Below, one piece after another: positions 56,538 to 64,000 of a DNA stretch of 64,000 nt. The DNA is from Scleropages formosus (lineage: Eukaryota; Chordata; Actinopteri; Osteoglossiformes; Osteoglossidae). Below the pieces are notes generated by a model. It made no database searches. It saw nothing but the letters and a program-made list of their open reading frames with translations, and was not told where the DNA came from. A program made the translations under genes and the position numbers. Numbering within the stretch: the first letter of the stretch is position 1; each line of letters begins with the position of its first letter. The stretch lies in the NCBI RefSeq assembly GCF_900964775.1, contig NC_041829.1, positions 9,526,863-9,590,862 of the forward strand, in the 5' to 3' direction.

Positions 56538-59500
56538 TTACTGTTGGTAGTTTCCATACTGGCCCTAATGGGGGGACACAAAAAGGTTGAGTCAGTGGGC
56601 TGTCGGGGGAATACAACCCCCAGAAATGTGCGCTTGGAAGATGAGATTTTAAACCACGGGAGCCCCTACCTGTTCATAGGTGTATGGCCTCTGTGTCTGC
56701 CCGCTCGGGGTAGCCTGCGATGAACGGTAGGAGCTGTACTGCTGTCCCTGACCCTGCTGGTAGCTGGAGTACTGGGAGGAGGTGCCCTGCCCTGGGCCTG
56801 AGGTAAGAGAGGGGTGAAGATGTGTAAAACTCATTCAAATGACCAAAGGCCTTAGGGGTTGCATGTGGTGGAGAAGATTCCTGGAAGCCAGGTAAGTGAC
56901 CACCAGCTAAAGGGCCAGAGGATGAGAGGGCTGGAGAAGATACTTGGAACCTGATCAAATGATCGAAGGCCTGAGAGGTGAAAGGGACTGAGAAAATATC
57001 TGAAATTTCAACAAACGATCGGGTGCATGCCTTGGGGTTGAGAATGCGAAGAAGATGTCCGAAGCCCAGTCAAACGATCAATCAATAATCAAGGTGTAGG
57101 AAATGAAAGGGTGGAAAAGATACTTGAAAGTCCATCAGTGATCAATCAGAGTCCCGGTAGATGAGGGGGAGTGGACATGATACTTTAAATATAGTCTGGT
57201 TTTCAGTTCAGGTAGATGCTATATAACTAGACCTGTCCATAAGATGACCCTCTTATTACCACAGACCAAGCCAGTCTTTATCTGCTACTGGTCCTTTCTA
57301 AACACACACCTAGTGTGGAACTGTGCTTACTTTAGGTCAAGCGTGGACATTTAGACCACAGAGCTACTGATCTGTCCTAAAAATACTGGTATGGACTAAT
57401 GAGAGGCACAGTGTAAACTTTTCACTACCATAATCCTAGTGTGAACATGACTTTACCAAACATATCCTTAGTGTTGACTTTTTGTTACCATGGATGTGCT
57501 CTGGACCTATGAGGCCATCCAGACCTATAGTTGGACAGTCTTGAGACAGACCTTGGATGGGCATTTTTTTTTTTTATCATTGTCCAGATGTAGGTGTGTC
57601 TTACCATAGGCCTGCTGCTGACCACCATAGTTCTGCTGCGTAGGGTACTGCTGTTGGCTGAACGGCTGCTGTTGGCCCGATCCCTGTTGGTAGGACGCCT
57701 GTTGCTGACTGTACTGCGCACTGTTTCCTGGGGGTCCACAGCAGACAGGCACTGTTTACTTGAGTACGAGGACGGAGGAACGGCGCACATTTCCCTACAA
57801 AGTGCCACCTGCCGCGTCTTCGTGGAATTACTATCCACATTAGGTTTCAAAATGACAAACAAACTTCCCGCTTCATTTATGCGAAATTGCATCTTCACGG
57901 ATCTGTTTCCTGAAATGTTCTGCCCGCGTTTCCACTTGCCGCCATCAGTTTGCAGCAAAACGCGGGCAGGCGGAAAACAAAAACGCAACGATGCTGTTTG
58001 TAAGGGGGCGGCTTCACAGGACTGATTTTGCTCTGCATATTTTTTATAGCTATACCCAAGACTTTTACAGAAGCCACCCTGCAAATAAACAGAAGTACAT
58101 GTCTATTATTATGTTTTTTTTGCGTCTATAGATGATAAAGCAAACTAAAAGTGTCCAGATGCTGACAGATGTTGCGCACGGCCCCATCCTCGTTGCCAAT
58201 TTTGTTGTGTCCTTGGCTGCAAACGGGACATACGGTCAGTATTCCAGACGAGCAAATCTTCAATTTGTTCTCCCGACACCATTGTCCGCTACACTCCCGC
58301 ACCACCTGTTGCAATGAGGATCGTGACGGTGCCTTACGTGTATAAATACTGAAGGTGCCCAGTTTTGAATTTCCCGCAGACCCCTTTGAACGCACACATT
58401 CTTGGTTTGATGAATTCAGGGCAACCTGGCATCCAGCCAAGGGCGTATGACCAGTCAGAGTGAACCTGTTTGCAGCTGCCCCCCCCACACCGTCTGTACC
58501 TCCTTCGTAGTAGTGCTGCGAGGACTCATCGAATGTCCTTTCATATCCGGGCTCGCTGTACGATGACTGTTGATAGGCATAATCTCCGTGTCCTGCAGGG
58601 TTACAGAAGCAAACAACACAACATCGGTCGGAGTGCGTACCCCGAAAGTACAGAATCCGTTCTCCCAAGCGATCCGAGCCCAACGCTGGTAGCTGAAGAT
58701 TTTAACACGCGGACAGACATGGACCGCGGATACATAGACATCTACGATTTTGGCACACCAAATCATACCGTCAGGGTAATACTGCTGGTTCAGGGGCTCG
58801 CTGGAGCTCTGGCCGTGTCCGTACTGCTCCCCGTAGAACTCGTCCTGTCCCGAATACTGCAGAGCAGATCCTGCAAGACAGGGGAGCGCAGTTAATAGGC
58901 ACCGGCTCGGGGCATCTGGGTTCAGGCCGTGCAGGAGTTCAGGTCACTGCGAGTAGTCTCTTTACGTGGGAATGTGGGTGTCACTATATGACTGGGGGTC
59001 TGCGTGGGGTCACTCTAAAAAGACTGAACTGAAGGCGGTGCATCCAGGTGTAAAGGCTGCTAAAGGAGGGATCTGGATCACTGTAAATAATGCGACTTTA
59101 CAATCTAAAAGTCTACAATCTATCAGTCTGGGTGTTCGCATCACGCAGGACTTGTCACGGTCCTATCGTGTTAACACCTCAGTGAAGAAGGCCCGGCAGC
59201 GTCTCTTCCACCTTAGATGCCTGAGAGACTTCAGACTGCCCTCTAAGGTGCTAAGAAACTTTTACACCTGCACCATTGAGAGCATCATGACAGGAAGCAT
59301 CGCAGCCTGGTTTGGGAACAGCACCCGGCAGGACAGACGGGCTCTGCAGGGGATGGCGCGTTCAGCTGAACGTACCATCCGAATGGAGCTCCCTGACCCG
59401 CAGTCCATCTACAGCAAGCGGTGCTGGAACAAGGCCAGGAAAATAGAGGAAGACCTCAGCCATCCTAGCAACGGACTTTTGTCTCCGCTGCGGTCAGGGA

Positions 59501-62500
59501 AGCGCTTCCGCTCCGTAAGGGCCAATACAGAGAGGATGAAGAGGAGCTTCTTCCCTCAGGCTGTTCGGGCCCTCAACCAGTATAACACCTAGGACTAAAT
59601 ACCAGTCACCTCCAGGAACCACTCCACCTCTGCTATTCCATTTCATATATACGAACTCAAACTGAACTAGCTGTGTGATCCTGCACAAACCATATTGCAC
59701 TACATCTTATGCCGCACAAATTTTTATAATTCATTGCACATCTGTTTATAGATATTTATATATTTTGCTTTTTCATATGCATAAATAGATTGTATATACA
59801 TTTTAGTACTTGTTATTTGTTTTTTTAAATTGTTATGTCGGACAGCTGTGTAAAGCACTTCGCCGCACGTCGTACTGTGTATGGCTGTGTATGTGACAAA
59901 CAAAATTTTAATTTGAATTTTTAAAAATCTGTGTCGTCTATGAGTGTGTCAGAAGGATAAAGTTTGGTACTCAGCACACCAAGCTGAAACTAAGAACTGT
60001 CTTTAAATGAATAATTCGAAATACATTTCCTTCTGCATTCAATGGATAATTAACTTCTGACCTAAGATGAGATTTTTCATACTTACTCACCTTGTTGAGA
60101 AGTTCGGTATGATCCCATTGGTCTCTGAGCTATCATGTTGCTTCCTTGGTTACCTTGTCCCAGGATGCTGAGGGACTGGGGGCCCTGGTAGTGTTGGCTT
60201 CCAGTCTGAGTAGAGGAATAATGGGAGGTGGCCGCTTGCTGGTGCATCATGGTAGCTGGGGAGTCATGGCAATGTTTTTAGTGAAAATAATCAACGAAAA
60301 GAACAGAGCTATCAAATAAAGGATAAAGAGTTATAAATGTACAGTTTAATTGAGCGTACAATTTAGGAATTGGCCCATAAGACATCTGCAGTGACATGAC
60401 CATGTAAACTACCTCCGGTACCCCAGGAGATCCCCGCAGTCACATGGGGTATAAACCCATCTACCAGGGGATTCACTGTTTCACCAAAGAGTACAGCCCA
60501 CCTTGGCTGGAGGACATGTTGAGGTTGCCGCGGGAACTGTAGCTGCCCATGGACTGGCCCTGGCTCTGCATGGGCAGACCCTGCGAAGACGGCACAGCGT
60601 GGCTGTATCCTGCAACCGAGGCATGGCTGCTCACCGGAAGGCTCATGGAAGTGGAGGGCAGAGCTGTCTGGCTCGCCGTCTGCATGGGGGTGTGGTTCGG
60701 CCCTGGCGACACAGGAAAAACAGAGGAAGGAACACAGAAGAGTAAGGATAGGTGGCAGATGTTGGACAACAACGTGATGGAGTCAGCAAGACAAGGATGA
60801 AAGCACCGGACTAACGGTTAAAAAGGGTTACAAATGTTTTAATGATGAGATGGAGGAGAGGCCCCTCACCGTTGCTCATCTGGCTCTGCATGAGAGAGCT
60901 CGATGGCAGGCTGGAGGATATGCTCTCATTCAGGTTGCCCTGGGAGTGTAAGCCTTGGCCCCCGCCACTCTGGCTCATGTTCTGGGACGGAGGCTGTGAA
61001 GGAACCGCAGAGGTAAAGGAATGTCCTGCTAGCACAGACTAGACTGGAGTAGGTCATACCAATGTGTCCCACAGGGAGCTGGACGGGGCTGCAGATGGAT
61101 CATCTCCACAACAGTTGGCAGAGCTGAGACCATTAATGGGCGCTCACGAGCACAAACTAAGACACACTTACAGTTCCACTGACAGTACTTACTGCAGGCA
61201 GCAAGGACTGCATATTCTGATTGGAATCTGCTATTGTGGCCAGGTAGACTAGGTTTCTGTGCAGTATCTGCTGATACCTGGAAAAAGCAAGGTGGCACGT
61301 GTCATAATAGAGTTGTACAGGTAATAAAAAATAAAACCCATCTGTAAAAAAAGGGAACAAGACATAGTGTGATCAAAATAATACACGTTTTTGAGTGGTC
61401 TAATCTTTAATAGCGTGTATTTTTAATGAAGACACTTACTGTGTGCATTCTGCAGTTTTCCCCTTACTTTGATAGTCCATGATGCACTGTATCAGGTGAT
61501 GATTTTCATCCAGCATCTTTGAGGAGAAAGATGGCCATGTGACCAAAGTCTGCTCTGCGATGTTATGAATACACACACACACACACACATTTTCAGAACC
61601 GCTAATCCCTTACGGGGTCACGGGGAACCAGAGCCTACCCGGCAACACAGGGCGTAAGGCCAGAGGGGGAAGGGGACACACCCAGGACGGGACGCCAGTC
61701 CGCCGCAAGGCACCCCAAGTGGGACTCGAACCCCAGACCCACCGGACAGCAGGACTGCGGTCCAACCCACTGCGCCACCGCACCCCCTGTTATGAATACG
61801 TCATGATAAAATAATTTACAGAACAACGCATTCTACAGCTCATTAGTCCTGATGGGGAGTCAGTAGCACTGATGGGGAGTCAATAGCAGTGATAGGGAGT
61901 TAACAGCTGTGATGGGGAGTCAATGACACTGATGAGGAGTCAATAGCTGTGATGGGGAGTCAATAGCAGCGATGGGGATTCAATAGCAGTGATGAGGAGT
62001 CAATAGCTGTGATGGGGAGTCAACACTGATGGGGAGTCAATAGCAGTGATGGGGAGTCAACAGCAGCGATGGGGAGTCAATAGCAGTGATGGGGAGTCAA
62101 TAGCATTGATGAGGTGTCAACACTGATGGGGAGTCAATAGCAGCGATGGGGAATCAATAACATTGATGGGGAGTCAAGAGCAGTGATGAGGAGTCAACAC
62201 TGATGGGGAGTCAATAGCAGCGATGGGGAATCAATAACATTGATGGGGAGTCAAAAGCAGTGATGTGGAGTCAAAAACATTGATGGGGAGTCAATAGCAG
62301 TGGTGGGGAGTTAACAGCAGTGATGAGGAGTCAATATCCCTCTAAGGTTCATGCTCTGCTTCTACCTTCTTTCGCATTCACGCAGTCTTCAGGAAAGTAA
62401 CCGACTCAATTATTAGAAAAATCAGTTTCGTTCGGATAAAACGCGCCGCTGCGCAGCAACACGAACAGCACGTGCGCGCTCAGCGTGCAGAGGCACGCGG

Positions 62501-63313
62501 GCGCCACCACCCCCCTTCACACCCCCCCCCGAGGCGACGAACAAAGGTCCCGACGCTCACACGGTGACACGGTGCGGCGCCGCGTCGGGGATGCCAGACG
62601 CGCGGAGGGCACGTCCCCAGCACGCGCACGCTCCACCCCACCGCACGCCACATTTACCATTATTTCACCACGGCTTTACCACGCGGTCCTCCCAGTCCCA
62701 GGTGCGATGCGCTCTTTCCGGACTCCTTTCCTCGCACAGCAGTGTCACTGTACAGCACGTGTGACGTAAATCATACAGAGGCAAAACCGCGGTCCAGCAG
62801 CAGGCTGTCAAATCGGGGTCGCGTGACAAACGAAACGGCACATCAGAGTAATGTTACTGCTTTCTAGTGTGACAGACAAGTGTGGAAGACACACACACCC
62901 ACAGTCCGAACGATCAATGAATTAATCAATGATGCGGATCAATTTACTGTGGTCCCTTTCAGCAGCAGGGAGAGGGCTGGTGAACCGGTGTGACGCCTCG
63001 TGTCCTGTCTCGCGCCCCACGGACACACCTCCACGCCCTCCCCACATCATCATGTCCACATGTTGGGACCCCCCCCCAGCGGTTTTCTGCCCCGGCGCCG
63101 AGCCAGCAGCATCAGCATCAGCAGCATCAGCATCAGCAGCGCCCGCGTTCCACCCCAGTGATCGCGCGCATCATCGCAATTATCATCCTCGTGACGTAAC
63201 CACGGCGAAAATGAATAGCTGTGAATAATGACCGGCGTCGTTACCTTCTGTATGGTCTGCTGGGTCACCTCCCCTTTGCTCCTGGGTCGAGACGAAGCGA
63301 ACGCCACCGACAT
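56538..63313 (-). CDS. ss18l1: SS18-like protein 1 (CREST), complete
   Basis: Subunit of the neuronal BAF chromatin-remodelling complex and a calcium-responsive transactivator in dendrite growth. Eleven coding exons on the minus strand: 63313-63245, 61516-61440, 61277-61193, 60993-60870, 60702-60502, 60255-60091, 58870-58769, 58592-58500, 57727-57605, 56791-56670 and 56564-56538. Phases agree and total 395 residues, against 396 in human SS18L1. The N-terminal SNH domain shows MSVAFASSRPRSKGEVTQQT, MLDENHHLIQCIMDYQ and YQQILHRNLVYLATIADSNQ. The middle is methionine-rich (SQGLPMQSQGQ) and the C-terminal half is the Q/Y/G-rich QPGY domain (NSAQYSQQQ, YYPDGHGDYAYQQ), ending GQYGNYQQ. GEVTQQTIQK and GLHSQGNL favour SS18L1 over SS18. 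Converges on cdh26. Confidence 0.96.
58960..59935 (+). mobile_element. 5'-truncated LINE with open RT C-terminus
   Basis: Lies in an ss18l1 intron, antisense to it. A stop-free frame at about 58966-59592 encodes ITQDLSRSYRVNTSVKKARQ, FYTCTIESIMTGSIAAWFGN, SIYSKRCWNKARKIEEDLSH and SFFPQAVRALNQ: the C-terminal end of a non-LTR reverse transcriptase common in fishes. A 3' UTR with TGTGTATGTGACAAACAAAA and a final AT-rich stretch follows. Different from the 39.7-kb LINE family. Confidence 0.75.
61573..61787 (-). mobile_element. SINE family A, copy 16, in ss18l1 intron 1
   Basis: Full-length reverse copy, (AC)n at left. Perfect 12-bp duplication TGTTATGAATAC at 61561-61572 and 61788-61799. Confidence 0.9.
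61845..62337. repeat. 20-bp minisatellite with 77-bp higher order
   Basis: About 24 units of GATGGGGAGTCAATAGCAGT with point variants, about 490 bp. Some units are shortened to CACTGATGGGGAGTCAA. Blocks starting at 62121 and 62198 are nearly identical over 77 bp, a higher-order repeat. It lies in ss18l1 intron 1. Confidence 0.95.
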
Positions 63314-63960
63314 GGTGTTGATGTTTTGATGCTCTCTGGAACGCCTCCCTCCCTCACTCCCTTATTCCTGATTATGTTTTATGGTAAGTACCCCCCCCCC
63401 CATTCGGAGATTTACGGTTCCCGTTACTGGAGGCGCGTGGGGGAGGTGGGGGGTGGGCTGCAAATGCAAATGCGCACAGTCGCTGGATGTCCAACGTGTT
63501 TAATGGTCTGGAAAGTGACAGGCGTGATTGCAGTGCACGGACACGCGCGCTCCATCCACTCCGTGACGTCGGACAGACCCCCCCTCTTCCCCCCGCCGCC
63601 CGAGGAGGGGTAATGACAGACCCCCCCCCTCTCATCCTTTGGTACAGCCCCCCCCCCCCGTATTACTACACTGTAGTAGAGCTGCTGCCACACACTTTTT
63701 ATTCAGAAGCAGTGAGGCGGCCGCTCGCTTTTGTCGCGCAGGCGCACGCGGAGAATCCTCGCCGTCGCGCCCGCGCGCTCCCCTTCTGCCTTGGCCGCGC
63801 GGCCGGCCTGACAGCGTGACAGCGTATGTGGCGGAAGAGGCGGCGCGCGCCGTGACTCGGCTCCTTCGCGCGCTCATCGCGCTTTTGCTTTCGCTTTTCC
63901 CCGCGAACGTGTCCGCTCGCCGAGCGCCGCCGAATCCTCACTGAAGGAGAACAAATTCAG
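62430..63960 (-). promoter_or_regulatory. CpG-rich ss18l1 promoter region
   Basis: Dense CpG and GC-rich sequence surrounds the first coding exon (63313-63245) and extends to the right edge. CGTGACGTCGGA at 63563-63574 is a CRE-like site. Homopolymer C runs occur at 63066, 63390 and 63647. The transcription start should lie to the right of 63313. Confidence 0.6.
63108..63140. repeat. (AGCATC)n-like short tandem repeat
   Basis: AGCAGCATCAGCATC repeated twice, in ss18l1 intron 1. Confidence 0.8.
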
Positions 63961-64000
63961 TTTAGTGAATTTTCTCGGGTTCAAAATCATGAGCTACGAC

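Noticed and set aside
57485-58084. 199-codon frame on the minus strand near ss18l1 exon 9
   Set aside because: Different frame from the conserved QPGY exon and no similarity. Shadow.
1-64000. Search for a CRISPR array, toxin-antitoxin, operon or other prokaryote-type system
   Set aside because: Gene structure is eukaryotic throughout. The only regular arrays are microsatellites and one minisatellite.

Overview
This window is vertebrate nuclear DNA from a ray-finned fish. Six multi-exon protein genes can be read with consensus GT/AG splice sites and short introns, and the intergenic DNA is full of tRNA-derived SINEs, LINE tails, DNA-transposon remnants and microsatellites. The dominant SINE, with a TG-repeat tail, makes me think of an osteoglossomorph (arowana-like) fish, but that is memory-based inference. 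No bacterial, viral or CRISPR features were seen, and no LTR element was recognised.

Layout: (1) 1-4.7 kb, minus strand: 5' two thirds of rae1 (mRNA export/spindle WD40 protein), running off the left edge, with a Tigger-like DNA transposon in its first intron. (2) 5-10.5 kb: repeat-rich spacer with four SINEs in 1.1 kb. (3) 10.6-19.3 kb, plus: complete bmp7-type gene, 7 exons, 396 aa. (4) 19.3-27 kb: gene-free, repeat-derived. (5) 27.1-31.3 kb, plus: complete interferon regulatory factor, best called irf10, 7 coding exons, 412 aa. (6) 31.3-35.7 kb: SINEs, an exact 81-bp duplication and a cluster of CTCF-like motifs. (7) 35.8-38.1 kb, plus: dbndd2 (dysbindin-domain protein), 3 coding exons. 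(8) 38.1-41.8 kb: repeats including a LINE 3' end. (9) 41.9-52.8 kb, plus: complete cdh26 cadherin, 18 coding exons, 838 aa. (10) 56.5-63.3 kb, minus: complete ss18l1 (CREST/nBAF subunit), 11 coding exons, 395 aa, with a CpG-rich promoter at the right edge.

RAE1, BMP7, CDH26, SS18L1 and DBNDD2 all lie on human chromosome 20q13, so the window is a compact relative of that arm. The genes do not form a shared pathway. What joins them is synteny. The two divergent promoters (rae1/bmp7) and the CTCF-like cluster between irf10 and dbndd2 are the main regulatory structures.

The most notable observations are: a recently active SINE family with intact target-site duplications and a TG tail; a divergent cluster of CTCF-like motifs, partly SINE-borne, at 32.7-35.3 kb; an exact 81-bp tandem duplication carrying that motif; a LINE 3' end that shares its terminal sequence with two SINE families; two Tigger-type elements; an in-frame, stop-free intron 4 in bmp7; twin 39-nt micro-exons in cdh26; and perfect RFX X-box palindromes on both sides of dbndd2. 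I did not find evidence of an undescribed multi-gene system.
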